Below, one piece after another: positions 43,360 through 53,114 of a stretch of 64,000 nucleotides of DNA. The stretch covers positions 22,507-86,506 of the forward strand of contig NZ_KB905436.1 in assembly GCF_000379465.1 (NCBI RefSeq), in the 5' to 3' direction. A program made the position numbers and the translations under genes. The DNA is from Sciscionella marina DSM 45152. Its GTDB lineage: Bacteria > Actinomycetota > Actinomycetes > Mycobacteriales > Pseudonocardiaceae. The first letter of the stretch is position 1, and every line of letters starts with the position of its first letter. The notes under the pieces were generated by a model. It was given only the letters and a program-made list of their open reading frames with translations. It was not told the DNA's origin and ran no database searches.

Positions 43360-45099
43360 TCAGCCCGCGCGCCCGGCAGTGCGACGGTTGCCCCGGGACT
43401 GCGGCGCGCCACCGCGCCGGTTGCCCTGTGCCGTCCGGTTGCCTTGTGCTGTCCGGTTGCCTTGTGCCGTCCGGTTCCCCGTAGCACCGCGGTTACCCTG
43501 ACCGGTCCGGTTGCCCTGTGCGGCCCTGCTTCCCTGGCCGCTTCGGTTCCCCTGTCCGGTCCGGTCGCCCTGTCCGGTCCGGTCGCCCTGGCCGCCCCGG
43601 TTGCCCTGGCCGCTCCAGCCGCCCTGCGTGGTCCGATTCCCCTGGCCACGGCCGCCGCCCTGGCCGTTCCGGGAGCTCTGGCCGCCCCGGCCCTGAGCGC
43701 TCCGGCCCTGAGCACTCCGCCCCTGAGCACTCCGGTCGTCCTGGGTGCGCTGACCGTTCCTGCTCCCCTGGCGGGCGCGGTTCGGCTGGCCGCCCCGGCT
43801 CTGACCGTCGCGGTCACCCGGACCACCCCGGGTGTGCTGTTCGCCCCGGGGACGCCGCGCGGAGCCTCCGGTCACGGGTTCCTGCTCGGTCCTGGGCTCC
43901 TTCGGCGCGGCGAACCCGCGCTTGCCCGGCACGAGCTCGCTCAGGAACGGGTGGCCGAGCTGCACGGTCGTGGTCGTGGCGCTGATCCCCGCCTTTCGGG
44001 TCAGCTTCGCCACATCCGCGGCCTGGTCCGCGGTCATCAGGGTGACGACCGTCCCGGATGCGCCCGCCCGCGCGGTGCGCCCGGAGCGGTGCACATAGGC
44101 CTTGTGCTCGACGGGCGGGTCGGCGTGAATGACGAGGGTGACGTCGTCGACGTGGATCCCGCGCGCCGCGATATCCGTCGCGACCAGGGTGCTCGCTTTG
44201 CCCCCGGAGAACGCGGCGAGGTTGTTCTCCCGCGCCCGCTGCCCGAGGTTGCCGTGCAGTTCGACCGCGGGAACACCGGAGGTGACCAGTTTCTTGGCCA
44301 GCCGCGCCGCCCCGCGCTTGGTGCGGGTGAACACGACGGTGCGTCCCGGGGCGGCGGCCAGGTCGGCCACGATCGGCACCCGGTCCTCGTGCCGCACCCG
44401 CAGTACGTGGTGGTCGACCTCACCCGTACGCACCTCGGGTTCCGCGATGCTGTGCGTGACCGGGTCCTGGAGGAAACGCTTGGCGAGCACGTCGACCTCA
44501 CCGTCCAGGGTGGCGGAGAACAGCAGCCGCTGCCCCTCGCGCGGGGTCTGCTCGAGCAGTCTGCGGATCACCGGGAGGAAGCCGAGATCGGCCATGTGGT
44601 CGGCCTCGTCGAGCACGGTGATCTCGACCGCGTCCAGTTTCGCGTGGCCCGCGGCGATGTGGTCGTTGAGCCGTCCGGGGCAGGCCACGAGCACATCGGT
44701 GCCCGCGCGCAGCCCGTTGATCTGCGGATTGGGGCGCACCCCGCCGAACACGGTCAGCGTGCGCAGCGCCAGTGCCTCGGCGAGCGGGGCGATGGCGTCG
44801 TGGATCTGGGTGGCCAGTTCCCGCGTCGGCGCCAGGATTAGCGCGCGTGGACGGCCCCGGCGGCGCGGGGTGGTGCTCTCCGCGAGGCGGGCGAGCACGG
44901 CGAGCGCGAAGGCGTACGTCTTCCCGGAACCGGTCTGCCCCCTGCCGAGTACATCCCGTCCGGCGAGCGAATCGGGCAAGGTCGCGGCCTGGATGGGAAA
45001 CGGCTTGGTCACCCCGCGCGCGGCGAGCGCGTCCACGAGGGTGTCCGGCAGGCCGAGTTCGGCGAAACCAGGGAGGTCTTCTGGGCGTTGAGACGCCAT
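43360..45099 (-). CDS. DEAD-box RNA helicase with long repetitive RGG/QGNR-like tail
   Basis: 579 residues from ATG 45099. Motifs in order: Q-motif region, QTGSGKT, PTRELATQI, VLDEADHM, SATLD, and HRSGRTARAG. After about residue 390 comes a low-complexity tail with dozens of short Gln-Gly-Asn-Arg and Gln-Gly-Arg units, encoded by imperfect 15-18-base repeats (about 43400-43790). Such basic tails hold structured RNA. RhlE/CsdA-like role in ribosome assembly or RNA decay. A longer start at 45213 is less likely. Confidence 0.9.
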   Translation of the reverse strand: MASQRPEDLPGFAELGLPDTLVDALAARGVTKPFPIQAATLPDSLAGRDVLGRGQTGSGKTYAFALAVLARLAESTTPRRRGRPRALILAPTRELATQIHDAIAPLAEALALRTLTVFGGVRPNPQINGLRAGTDVLVACPGRLNDHIAAGHAKLDAVEITVLDEADHMADLGFLPVIRRLLEQTPREGQRLLFSATLDGEVDVLAKRFLQDPVTHSIAEPEVRTGEVDHHVLRVRHEDRVPIVADLAAAPGRTVVFTRTKRGAARLAKKLVTSGVPAVELHGNLGQRARENNLAAFSGGKASTLVATDIAARGIHVDDVTLVIHADPPVEHKAYVHRSGRTARAGASGTVVTLMTADQAADVAKLTRKAGISATTTTVQLGHPFLSELVPGKRGFAAPKEPRTEQEPVTGGSARRPRGEQHTRGGPGDRDGQSRGGQPNRARQGSRNGQRTQDDRSAQGRSAQGRSAQGRGGQSSRNGQGGGRGQGNRTTQGGWSGQGNRGGQGDRTGQGDRTGQGNRSGQGSRAAQGNRTGQGNRGATGNRTAQGNRTAQGNRTAQGNRRGGAPQSRGNRRTAGRAG

Positions 45100-45209
45100 G
45101 TGTTGTACTCCGGGGGCGTAGCGTGAAGCCTGCGTACTCGCGGGCTGGTGAACCTGGTGAACGATCGCCCTCGTGGGCAACCCTATTGACGGTACACGAA
45201 CCCGGCGGA

Positions 45210-45803
45210 TCACCCGCGGTCGCGGTAGGATTCGATCACCACGCGCGCGGCGCCGACGGATTTGGCGGCCACCGCGGCAACGCCCGCGCCATAGCGCGGG
45301 AACACCCCGTCCAGATAGAACGCGGCGTATCCGTGCGCCTGGGCGAACACCTGCTCCATCAGCGCGAGCGCCGATTGTGCGTCGGAACTCACCGCGAACG
45401 CCGAATTCAGGAACAGGTCGTTGAACTCGCGGCTGCGTTCGTGCAGTTCGGGATAGTTCGGCGCCCGCAGTTCCTCGGTGACCAGCACGTGCAGCCCGGC
45501 CCTGGTGCGCGCGAAATACTCGGTGTAGGCGCCCGCGGCATGCGCGAGCTTCTCCACCGGATCGGTCTGTGCCTCGACCGCGGCGCGCACCCGTTCGATG
45601 AGCTGCTCGGCGATCACCGTGGCCACGGCGGCGAACAGATCGTCCTTACTCGCGAAATGCCGATACGGGGCAGCTGGGCTCACCCCGGCACGGCGGGCGA
45701 GTTCGGCGACCGAGAACCCTGTGATCCCGCGCTCGGCGAGCAGCTCGAGGCCCGCGCGCACCAGGGCCTCGCGGAGCTGCCCATGGTGGTACCCACCGGG
45801 CAT
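45210..45803 (-). CDS. TetR family regulator
   Basis: 197 residues from ATG 45803 (MPGGYHHGQLREALV). The helix-turn-helix is FSVAELARRAGVSPAAPYRHFASKDDLF; the C-terminal half is a TetR ligand domain. It is divergent from the alcohol dehydrogenase gene, and a perfect 16-bp inverted repeat lies 34 bases upstream of its start. Confidence 0.88.
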   Translation of the reverse strand: MPGGYHHGQLREALVRAGLELLAERGITGFSVAELARRAGVSPAAPYRHFASKDDLFAAVATVIAEQLIERVRAAVEAQTDPVEKLAHAAGAYTEYFARTRAGLHVLVTEELRAPNYPELHERSREFNDLFLNSAFAVSSDAQSALALMEQVFAQAHGYAAFYLDGVFPRYGAGVAAVAAKSVGAARVVIESYRDRG

Positions 45804-45836
45804 GAACCACACCACCCCATCCCAGCTTGCGTCGAT

Positions 45837-45852
45837 GTAAGAGGGCTCTTAC
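45837..45852. promoter_or_regulatory. Perfect inverted repeat GTAAGAG-N2-CTCTTAC, TetR operator candidate
   Basis: The 7-bp arms (45837-45843, 45846-45852) with a 2-base centre sit between the divergent TetR (start 45803) and alcohol dehydrogenase (start 45908) genes. Size and symmetry suit a TetR dimer controlling both. Confidence 0.65.
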
Positions 45853-45907
45853 TCTAGGGGGCGGGGAGAACGATCGCAATGTGCGTACTCATGCATGGAG
45901 GCAATTC

Positions 45908-46951
45908 GTGTCAGCTACACCTGCCATCGCCGCGCCCGGCGCGGGACGACCGCTCGGCGTCACCACCATCGAACGACGTGAACTCCGCCCCGACGACGTA
46001 CTGATCGACATCGCCTACGCGGGGATCTGCCACAGCGACATCCACCAGGTGGACGAGGACTGGGGAGGCTCGATCTTCCCGATGGTCCCCGGGCACGAGA
46101 TCGCCGGAACCGTGGCCGCGGTCGGCTCCTCGGTCACCAAGTACCAGGTCGGCGACCGGGTCGGGGTCGGCTGCATGGTCGACTCCTGCGGCGAGTGCGA
46201 GCAGTGCCGGGCGGGCCGGGAACAGTTCTGTGCCAAGGGCAATGTGCAGACCTACAACGCGCGCGGCTTCGACGGTGAGCCCACCTACGGCGGCTACAGC
46301 AAACAGGTCGTCGTGCGGGACGCGTTCGTCTGCCGCATCCCGGAGGGCATCGGGCTCGACGTGGCCGCCCCGCTGCTGTGCGCAGGCATCACCACCTACT
46401 CTCCGCTGCGCCAGTGGAACGTCGGCCCGGGCACCCAGGTCGCCGTGATCGGGCTCGGCGGGCTCGGGCACATGGCGGTGAAGCTCGCGGTCGCCATGGG
46501 TGCCGAGGTCACCGTGCTGAGCCAGAGCCTGAAAAAGCGCGAGGACGGACTGAAACTGGGCGCGAGCGACTACTACGCCACCTCCGACGAAGCCACCTTC
46601 GAGACGCTGCGCGGACGCTTCGACGTCATCCTGAACACCGTCTCGGCGCAACTCCCGCTGGACCGCTACCTCGGCCTGCTCGCCGTGGACGGCGCCCTCG
46701 CCAATGTCGGCGCGCCCCCGGAGCCGATGAGCTTCAACATGTTCTCACTGCTCGGCGGGAACAAGAGGCTCGCCGGTTCGATGATCGGCGGGATCCCGGA
46801 AACCCAGGAGATGCTCGAGTTCTGCGCCGAACACGGTCTCGGGGCCGAGATCGAGGTCATCTCCGCGGAGAAGGTGAACGAGGCCTACGAGCGGGTCAAG
46901 AACAGCGATGTCCGCTACCGCTTCGTGATCGACACCGCGACCATCGGCTGA
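45908..46951 (+). CDS. NADP-dependent zinc alcohol dehydrogenase (CAD/YahK-like)
   Basis: 347 residues from GTG 45908 (ribosome site GGAGG). Catalytic zinc ligands: Cys in GICHSDIHQ, His-Glu in PGHEIAG; structural zinc cluster [15 protein letters not shown]. The nucleotide site is [32 protein letters not shown] is typical of the cinnamyl-alcohol dehydrogenase/YahK group, which reduces aldehydes with NADPH. Probably repressed by the divergent TetR protein. Confidence 0.9.
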   Translation: MSATPAIAAPGAGRPLGVTTIERRELRPDDVLIDIAYAGICHSDIHQVDEDWGGSIFPMVPGHEIAGTVAAVGSSVTKYQVGDRVGVGCMVDSCGECEQCRAGREQFCAKGNVQTYNARGFDGEPTYGGYSKQVVVRDAFVCRIPEGIGLDVAAPLLCAGITTYSPLRQWNVGPGTQVAVIGLGGLGHMAVKLAVAMGAEVTVLSQSLKKREDGLKLGASDYYATSDEATFETLRGRFDVILNTVSAQLPLDRYLGLLAVDGALANVGAPPEPMSFNMFSLLGGNKRLAGSMIGGIPETQEMLEFCAEHGLGAEIEVISAEKVNEAYERVKNSDVRYRFVIDTATIG

Positions 46952-48204
46952 CCGAAGTGGCGGACCGGCTCGGGCCACGGCGCCCGGCCGGTCGCCACGA
47001 ACTCGGCGAAGGCCCTGGCCAGTTCCTTGTGCAGGGCATGATCGGCCTCGGTGACGGGGCCCAGCATCGCGGCGTCCGGGTAGGCGTCGAAGGTGCCGAA
47101 CAGGAACGGCAACTCGGCGCAGTGGGTCGCCCCGAGCTCGCCCGGATCGGGCTCGGGCACCCGGTCGAAGCGGTAGACGTAGCTGCGCCCGGCACGGTGC
47201 TCGGCGAGGACATCCACTCCGGCCGAACCCAGTCCCACGGCGGCCACGTCCGGTTCCCGGATGCCGAACGCGGTCAGTTCGTCTTTCACGGTGCCCACGA
47301 GCACGTCGAGACCGGCGAGGGGATCCTCGGCCAGGGCATCCGGCAGCGCGCGTGATGCGCCGAATCCACCGAGCACCGGATACAGCGCCGGGGCGACCTC
47401 GCCGGGCCGCGCGGTCTCCGCGGCGAGTTCGGCGGCGGCCTCGAGCAGCTTGGTGACCGGCTGTCCGCGCAACCCGGCCGCGTCGGTGCCGAGGATTTCC
47501 AGGTAGCGGCGTGCCCGCTCGGCGGCCAGTTCCGGACCCATCGGGGACAGCGCCAAGGGACTACTCTGCAGGATCACCCGGGAAATGAGCGGACGGGTGC
47601 GTTCCTCGATGGCGAGCAACAGGCTGGAGTGCGCGCCGGCGGACTGACCGCCGACGGTGAGCTGCCCGGGATCCCCGCCGAACGCGGCGATGTTCTCGTG
47701 CACCCAGTGCAGCACCGCGGCCTGATCGCGCAGGCCAAGGTTGTCCGCGCCCAGTTCGGGAAGGTGCAGATAGCCGAGCGGGCCGAGCCGGTAGTTCGCG
47801 GTCACCACGACGATCCCGCCCAGTTCGGCGAGCCGCGCCCCGTCGTACCAGTCCCAGCCACCGCTTCCGCTGCTGAACCCGCCACCGTGGAACCACACCA
47901 GCACCGGGAGATCGCGTGCCCCGGCGGGCGCCCACACGTTCAGGTTCAGGCAGCCGTCCTCGTTCCAGTCCGGGGTGCGGGGCCCCATCACGGCTTCCAG
48001 GCGGGAGGCGTTCTGCGGCACCGCGGGCCCGGGAACCTCCGCCGCACGCACCCCGGCCCAGCCCTCGTGCGGCACCGGCGGGGCCAGCCTGCGTTCCCCC
48101 ACCGGTGCGGCCGCGTACGGGATCCCGGTGAACGCGCTGACCTGTCCGAGGTCGCGTCCCCGCACCTTGCCCGAAGCGGTCTCCACGACCGGTTCATCGC
48201 TCAT
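46915..48204 (-). CDS. Type B carboxylesterase
   Basis: 429 residues from ATG 48204 (AAAGGAG upstream). Family signature [12 protein letters not shown], oxyanion hole [12 protein letters not shown], and nucleophile elbow [11 protein letters not shown] are all present, with late acid and His regions ([24 protein letters not shown]). Somewhat shorter than typical 480-500-residue members. The 3' end overlaps the convergent alcohol dehydrogenase gene by 37 bases. Confidence 0.9.
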   Translation of the reverse strand: MSDEPVVETASGKVRGRDLGQVSAFTGIPYAAAPVGERRLAPPVPHEGWAGVRAAEVPGPAVPQNASRLEAVMGPRTPDWNEDGCLNLNVWAPAGARDLPVLVWFHGGGFSSGSGGWDWYDGARLAELGGIVVVTANYRLGPLGYLHLPELGADNLGLRDQAAVLHWVHENIAAFGGDPGQLTVGGQSAGAHSSLLLAIEERTRPLISRVILQSSPLALSPMGPELAAERARRYLEILGTDAAGLRGQPVTKLLEAAAELAAETARPGEVAPALYPVLGGFGASRALPDALAEDPLAGLDVLVGTVKDELTAFGIREPDVAAVGLGSAGVDVLAEHRAGRSYVYRFDRVPEPDPGELGATHCAELPFLFGTFDAYPDAAMLGPVTEADHALHKELARAFAEFVATGRAPWPEPVRHFGQPMVAVSITKR

Positions 48205-48304
48205 CTCGGCTCCTTTCCGCTGCAACCGTTCTAGGGCTGCACCGCTGCTTGTGGCCAGTTCCGGGGTGTCGAATCGCGAATACACGACACAAAGCGCGGC
48301 TATG

Positions 48305-49264
48305 ATGCCGATTGTGCGCCAACAGCTGGACGAGACCGATCGACGGATCGCGGCGGCGCTGCTCACCGCCCCGCGCGCGCCGCTGCGCACCATCGCCGCC
48401 TGCCTCGGCCTCTCCGAGCGCACCGTGGTCCGCAGGACGGGCCCGTTGTTCGCGGACGGGGTGCTGCGCAGCACCGCCGTGCGCAATCCGTTCGGCGATC
48501 ACGTGCCGCTCGCGCTGCGCGTCCGCTGCCGGCCGAACCGGATCCAGGACATCGCGCGCATCCTGGCGCATCGCGGCGACACCCTGTGGGTGGACATCCT
48601 CGGCAGCGGGGACGAGATCAGCATGATCGCCTTCCTGGACGGGCCGGAGGCACGCGCCCGGCTGCTGCTGCGCGATCTGCCCGCGACCACGGCGGTGCAC
48701 TCCTGGCGCGCCTATACGCTGCTGCGCGTGTTCCCGCGGAGCTTCAGCTGGACCGCGGGACTGCTCAGCGAGGCCGAGATGACCGCACTGTGCCCGGATC
48801 TCGGGCAACCGCGCGGGAAACCGAGCCTCGACGCGCTCGACGAGAAACTCATCACCGCCCTGGCCGAGGACGGGCGGGCGGGCTACACCCGGCTCGCGCA
48901 CCGGATCGGCACGACCGCGGTCACCGTGCGCCGCAGGCTGGATGCCTTGGTGCGGGATCAGGCGATACGGCTCGCGACCGAGATCGACCTCACCCTGCTC
49001 GGCGTGCGCGCGGACGCCCTGCTGTGGCTCAGTGTTCCGCCCGCCAGCGCGCACCGGACCGGGGAACTGCTCAGCGAACGCCCCGAGGTGCGGTTCGCCG
49101 CCGCGACGACCGGGGCCACGAACCTGCTCGTGGCGGCCGCGACCGAGGACCTGGACACCCTCTACCGGTTCCTCACCGACACCATCGGCGGGATCACCGC
49201 GATCACGAACATCGAGACGACCCCGATCCTGACCACCCGGAAACGCACCGGCCTGAGCTACTGA
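48305..49264 (+). CDS. Lrp/AsnC family regulator with tandem domains
   Basis: 319 residues from ATG 48305 (ATG 48302 adjacent). Two AsnC-type helix-turn-helix parts (DETDRRIAAALL...RTIAACLGLSERTVVRR; LDEKLITALAEDGRAGYTRLAHRIGTTAVTVRRRL) each precede a ligand/dimer domain, the fused double form common in actinomycetes. The divergent gap to the esterase contains GTGTCG and CGACAC arms (48266-48271, 48285-48290) as a possible operator. Confidence 0.88.
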   Translation: MPIVRQQLDETDRRIAAALLTAPRAPLRTIAACLGLSERTVVRRTGPLFADGVLRSTAVRNPFGDHVPLALRVRCRPNRIQDIARILAHRGDTLWVDILGSGDEISMIAFLDGPEARARLLLRDLPATTAVHSWRAYTLLRVFPRSFSWTAGLLSEAEMTALCPDLGQPRGKPSLDALDEKLITALAEDGRAGYTRLAHRIGTTAVTVRRRLDALVRDQAIRLATEIDLTLLGVRADALLWLSVPPASAHRTGELLSERPEVRFAAATTGATNLLVAAATEDLDTLYRFLTDTIGGITAITNIETTPILTTRKRTGLSY

Positions 49265-49887
49265 CCGCCGATCAAGAAGACCCCGAGCGCGATCCCGAAA
49301 CCGAGCACCGCACCCGCGCACACCTGCGCGCTCGTATGATGCCGGACCACGATCCTCGACCAGCAGATCAGCGCGACAACCAGCAGCCCGAACAGGGCGT
49401 AGGGCGAGTACACGAACGCCAGCATCGCCACCGCGCCCGCCGAGACCGCCGCGTGCATGCTGATCTTCCAGCGCAACGTGATCGGGAAGACCACGGCCAG
49501 CGTGAGCACCATCGCGATCGCCGCGAGGATCATAGCCCGGGGCGCGCCGCCGAGGATCAGCACCAGCAGCCCTGCCGCCGCCGAAACGAAGCACACCAGC
49601 AGTGGAACGGTGCGCCCGGCACGATCCCGCACATGGTGCCCGTCCCACTTGCCCGCGCGTGCCCCGCGCACGATGAACACCATCGGCAGCAGCGCGCTGA
49701 ACACCGCCAGCACCGCGGCCCAGAGCAGGGCCGGGCCGATCCGGTAGTCCGTGGCGCCCAGGCCGATCGCGAACGCGAACAGCACCAGCACCACCCACGG
49801 GGCGAGAATCTCCCCGATGGCCCGCGCGATGAACAGAACCGGGCCGTCTGCCCGCGGCTGTGCGGTCGCGGTGTCGAACCGGCTCAC
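49258..49887 (-). CDS. PAP2-like integral membrane phosphatase
   Basis: 209 residues with about six membrane segments. The PAP2 signature is degenerate: WKISMHAAVSAGAV replaces the PSGH block and SRIVVRHHTSAQV keeps the SRxxxxxH block. This variant is widespread in actinomycetes and may act on lipid phosphates. It ends by overlapping the convergent Lrp gene by 7 bases. Confidence 0.75.
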   Translation of the reverse strand: MSRFDTATAQPRADGPVLFIARAIGEILAPWVVLVLFAFAIGLGATDYRIGPALLWAAVLAVFSALLPMVFIVRGARAGKWDGHHVRDRAGRTVPLLVCFVSAAAGLLVLILGGAPRAMILAAIAMVLTLAVVFPITLRWKISMHAAVSAGAVAMLAFVYSPYALFGLLVVALICWSRIVVRHHTSAQVCAGAVLGFGIALGVFLIGGQ

Positions 49888-49956
49888 CGAACCCTCCCGA
49901 ATGCCTGAAGTTCCTGCCCTGCAAGGAAAGCCAGCATAGCTTGCGCTCGGGTCCGG

Positions 49957-50313
49957 TCAATGCCACGGGGCGGAACGAGAAAATATTCGTCTTCCACGGG
50001 AAAAGGAACTGAGGGCACCGCCGGGAATCGGCTCGTCCGCGAGACGGCGGACTCTGCGGACGCGTTCCCCCGCCGCCCAGAACAGCTGCATCGGTTCTCC
50101 CTCCGGCCAGGTCAGCTCCACGATCCCGGCACCGGCGGGTTTCGCGGCCACGATCATCAGCCATTTGCGCTTTTCACCCGCACGGCCGAAAACCACGATA
50201 TCGCCGGTGACCAGCTCCTTCGCGTGGACCGATTCGGTGGGAATGTCCCCGTCGGCCGTATCCGGCCCACTGTCCACAATGTCCTCGATGATCTCGGCGA
50301 CCTCCGATCTCAT
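49957..50313 (-). CDS. Hypothetical protein, 118 residues
   Basis: From ATG 50313 (MRSEVAEIIEDIV). A compact beta-rich middle (TGDIVVFGRAGEKRKWLMIVAAKP, GIVELTWPEGEPMQLFWAAGERVRRV) resembles a small SH3/KOW-like barrel, followed by a basic tail. No known family was recognised. It is divergent from the TetR-like gene at 50378. Confidence 0.55.
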   Translation of the reverse strand: MRSEVAEIIEDIVDSGPDTADGDIPTESVHAKELVTGDIVVFGRAGEKRKWLMIVAAKPAGAGIVELTWPEGEPMQLFWAAGERVRRVRRLADEPIPGGALSSFSRGRRIFSRSAPWH

Positions 50314-50377
50314 ATGATGTACCCTCGCGGCTCTGTTCGCCGAGGGGGATTTCCGACTGACCACTCGCGTGTTACAC

Positions 50378-50986
50378 ATGGAGTCCATGACGGACATTCC
50401 GCCGGCGGGTGCGCGGCAGCGTACCGCGCTCATCCTGGATGCCGCCCTGGATTTGTTCGCCACCAACGGTTTCGCCACCACCTCGATGCCGATGATCGCG
50501 GAACGCACCGGGCTCGAGGAAGAAGCCCTGCGCGCCTGTTTTCCGAGCACCAGGGCGATCTACCGGGAACTGTTCGAACGGTACGGGCCGATCTCGGCCG
50601 AGGTACTGAGGATCGACCCGGCCGCGCTCGGCCGGCGCACTCCGTACGAGGTGCTTCCCGAGCTCATCGACCGGATGGTGGCCGACTGGTCGAGCCACCG
50701 GGCGCGCCGGTTCGTCACCATCACCGGAATGGCACCCGCGAAGGACGAGGACATTCTCAGCCTGGACGAGGCGAAATGGGTCACCGGACAGCTTTTCGAT
50801 GTCTGGCAGGGCCGCGGGCTGCTGCGCGGCGATCTGTCCCCCGAACAACTCGGCTGGGAGCTTTTCGCACCGCTGTGGTGGTTGCGTACCCGGCTGCTGC
50901 GGATCGGCGGCGATACCGAGAGGGCCCATCTCGCGATGCGCAAGCACCTCTCGTTCTTCCTCACCGTCACCCGGCCGACGAGTTGA
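50378..50986 (+). CDS. TetR-like transcriptional regulator
   Basis: 202 residues from ATG 50378 (GTG 50369 and ATG 50387 also possible). The helix-turn-helix region is RTALILDAALDLFATNGFATTSMPMIAERTGLEEEALRACF, a slightly divergent TetR pattern; the rest is helical and Trp-rich. It ends 11 bases from the end of the convergent TIR-STAND operon. Confidence 0.78.
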   Translation: MESMTDIPPAGARQRTALILDAALDLFATNGFATTSMPMIAERTGLEEEALRACFPSTRAIYRELFERYGPISAEVLRIDPAALGRRTPYEVLPELIDRMVADWSSHRARRFVTITGMAPAKDEDILSLDEAKWVTGQLFDVWQGRGLLRGDLSPEQLGWELFAPLWWLRTRLLRIGGDTERAHLAMRKHLSFFLTVTRPTS

Positions 50987-50997
50987 CCGTTCCGGGT

Positions 50998-51303
50998 TCA
51001 CTCGGACTCTCCGGTGTCGTCGGCGCGCAGATGCTGCGCGACATGGGGAAGGCCGGCCGCTTCGAGGACGTTCGCCAGCCGCCACGCGGTCAGCGCACGC
51101 TGCTGCGGCCGCACCTGGCGGAGCAGGCCACGCGCGTGCTGCAGGGCTTCGTGCACGGCGGGCTCGCACACCGGGCAATCGATATCGCCGCGCTGCCCAC
51201 CGCGCGACCTGCCCCGGCTGCGCAGCCAGACCGCACCCGCGATGGCGAGCCCGGCGACGGGGATGAGTGAATGCGGTCTGCCGAGGCGATTGAGGCTCAT
51301 CAT
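50998..51303 (-). CDS. Small membrane protein with CxxC, third gene of the TIR-STAND operon
   Basis: 101 residues. One N-terminal membrane segment (SLIPVAGLAIAGAVWL), then a basic linker, DIDCPVCEPAVHEAL (CxxC and His, possible metal site) and a helical C-terminus. The ATG 51303 overlaps the NTPase stop (ATGA), so its synthesis is tied to the NTPase. It could be a membrane anchor, sensor or effector helper. No homologue recognised. Confidence 0.6.
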   Translation of the reverse strand: MMSLNRLGRPHSLIPVAGLAIAGAVWLRSRGRSRGGQRGDIDCPVCEPAVHEALQHARGLLRQVRPQQRALTAWRLANVLEAAGLPHVAQHLRADDTGESE

Positions 51304-53114
51304 TCCAGGGGATTCGTGATCTCGGTTAGCATGGCGGCGAGCCAGTCGAGTCCTTTATGGACAGTCGAATCGAGGCCGGTGCCCTGCCCGGGGATTGCTC
51401 CGGGAAGGTTTTCCGGCCATGGGCGGTACCCGGGGTCGAGCAGCCCTCTCCAGAGCCGGATCTCGGCAGCGGCCGGCGCGCGTTGCTGTCCGCGGGTGCG
51501 CAGGAGTTCGAGCAGCCTGCGGTAATTTCCCGGCGCGGTGGCCAGATCGAGCAGCGCGGTGACGGCGGTTTCGGCGAGGCGGGACTCGGCGTTCCTGGTG
51601 AGGTGTTCGAGTCGGATCAGGGCCTCGACGGGACTCGTGTACGCGAGGGTTTCCACGCAGAGATCGAGCACGGTTGCGGCGAGTGCGGCACCGGTTCCCG
51701 GGCTACTGGCCCATTCGAGTGTCTGGGCGTAGGTGCCGAGCGCGTGCTCCCCGGTGCGCCACAGCCCGGCGAGCACCGTGCACGCGGCCTCACGCAGCCG
51801 CCCGTCCACCGCGTTCGGCCCGGTCCGCCAACCGCGCACGGTGGCGAGCAGGTCCTCGGTGCGCATGCTGGCCCCGGCATGGCGGAGATAACCGTGCAGC
51901 AGCACGGTGCGCCCGGCCCGGTCCAGGCGCGGATGGCTGAGCATGGTGGTGAGCCACGCGGTGAACTGCGAGCGCAACCGCGGATAGTTCGCCCAGAAAT
52001 GCGCGGCGACCAGTTCGGCGTAACCCTCGTTGGGGAACCGGACCTGCCGGCGTTCATCGAGTTCGGCCCCGATCGCGGTGAACCGCTGCAGCAGGTCGGG
52101 GCCGCGCAGCAGTGGAGCCTCCTCGGCCGCGCCCAGCCGCAGCGCGAGCGCCTCCGCGGCGTCCTCGATCAGTTCCGCGTGCCCGCCGGGCAGCATGGCG
52201 GCGGCGAACAGCAGCGCGCGGTCCCGCTCCTCGCGCAGTCCGCGAACCTGATCGGCCACCTCGATCGCGGGCAGGGTCAGTGCGCGCAGCCCCGCCTCGA
52301 TCCGCCGCTCGATCCCGGTGTCCGGCGAGCGCGCGGTGCTCCCGGCGAGATGGGCGAGCTGGCGCATGGTGTAGGCGGTGAACGGGATGCGCAGGCTGCG
52401 CTCGGGAAGGGTGCCGTGCCCGCAGCGAACCCCTTCAGCACGCAGATGCCGCAGCAGCACGGTCGCCGGATCCGGCCGGTCCAGCCGCACCAGCTGGGCG
52501 CGCAGTTCCTCGGCGAGATAGGGCTCGTGCCCGGTGCGCAGCAGTATCACCAGCGCACCCGAGCGTTCCCGGGCCAGCCAGCACAACCCGGCCAGGCTGC
52601 GGCGCAGTTCGCGCACCTCGCGGGCCTCGAGGGAACGCAGGTCGAGCAGTAGCCGGTCGCCTTCCGCGATACCGCCGTCGGCGGCGAGTTCCCCGGCGAA
52701 CGGTTCGCGTACCGCCGCGAGCCCGGCGGGCACATCGTGCAGCAGCATCAGCGCCGCGCTGCGCCGTCCGGCCCCGCGCGGCCCGCTGAGCAGCACCGCG
52801 CCGTGTCCGCGCAGCGCGGCGGCGGCCCCGGCGTACCCTTCCGGCGGCACGAACCTCCGGCGCAGCCAGGCCAGGTGCGGCGCGCTCACCGGGGGTGCCG
52901 CCGCGCCCGGTCGTCCGGTACCGCCGTGCCGTTCCGAGCTGCCGTGCTGTTCCCCGCCACTGTGCTGTCCCGTGCCGATGAGCAGGATCGTGCTGTCCCG
53001 GATGGTGCCGTGGAACTGGTGCCCGCTCCCGGTGTGCACATCCCCGCCGGTGTCGTTGACCAGCAGCCGCACATCCCCGGTCACACTGCCGAGCCCGCCG
53101 TGCCCTCGGGTCAT
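51300..53114 (-). CDS. STAND-like NTPase with helical repeat region
   Basis: 604 residues. Residues 1-60 contain short Gly-rich beta units (GDVHTGSGHQFHGTIRDSTILLIG) of the kind seen at the N-terminus of actinomycete conflict proteins. A P-loop-like segment LLSGPRGAGRRSAAL (about 109-121) has Arg where the Walker A Lys is expected; LLLDLRSL is a Walker B candidate. The C-terminal 350 residues are helical repeats. It overlaps the TIR gene (ATGA) and the small membrane protein gene. Confidence 0.7.
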   Translation of the reverse strand: MTRGHGGLGSVTGDVRLLVNDTGGDVHTGSGHQFHGTIRDSTILLIGTGQHSGGEQHGSSERHGGTGRPGAAAPPVSAPHLAWLRRRFVPPEGYAGAAAALRGHGAVLLSGPRGAGRRSAALMLLHDVPAGLAAVREPFAGELAADGGIAEGDRLLLDLRSLEAREVRELRRSLAGLCWLARERSGALVILLRTGHEPYLAEELRAQLVRLDRPDPATVLLRHLRAEGVRCGHGTLPERSLRIPFTAYTMRQLAHLAGSTARSPDTGIERRIEAGLRALTLPAIEVADQVRGLREERDRALLFAAAMLPGGHAELIEDAAEALALRLGAAEEAPLLRGPDLLQRFTAIGAELDERRQVRFPNEGYAELVAAHFWANYPRLRSQFTAWLTTMLSHPRLDRAGRTVLLHGYLRHAGASMRTEDLLATVRGWRTGPNAVDGRLREAACTVLAGLWRTGEHALGTYAQTLEWASSPGTGAALAATVLDLCVETLAYTSPVEALIRLEHLTRNAESRLAETAVTALLDLATAPGNYRRLLELLRTRGQQRAPAAAEIRLWRGLLDPGYRPWPENLPGAIPGQGTGLDSTVHKGLDWLAAMLTEITNPLE

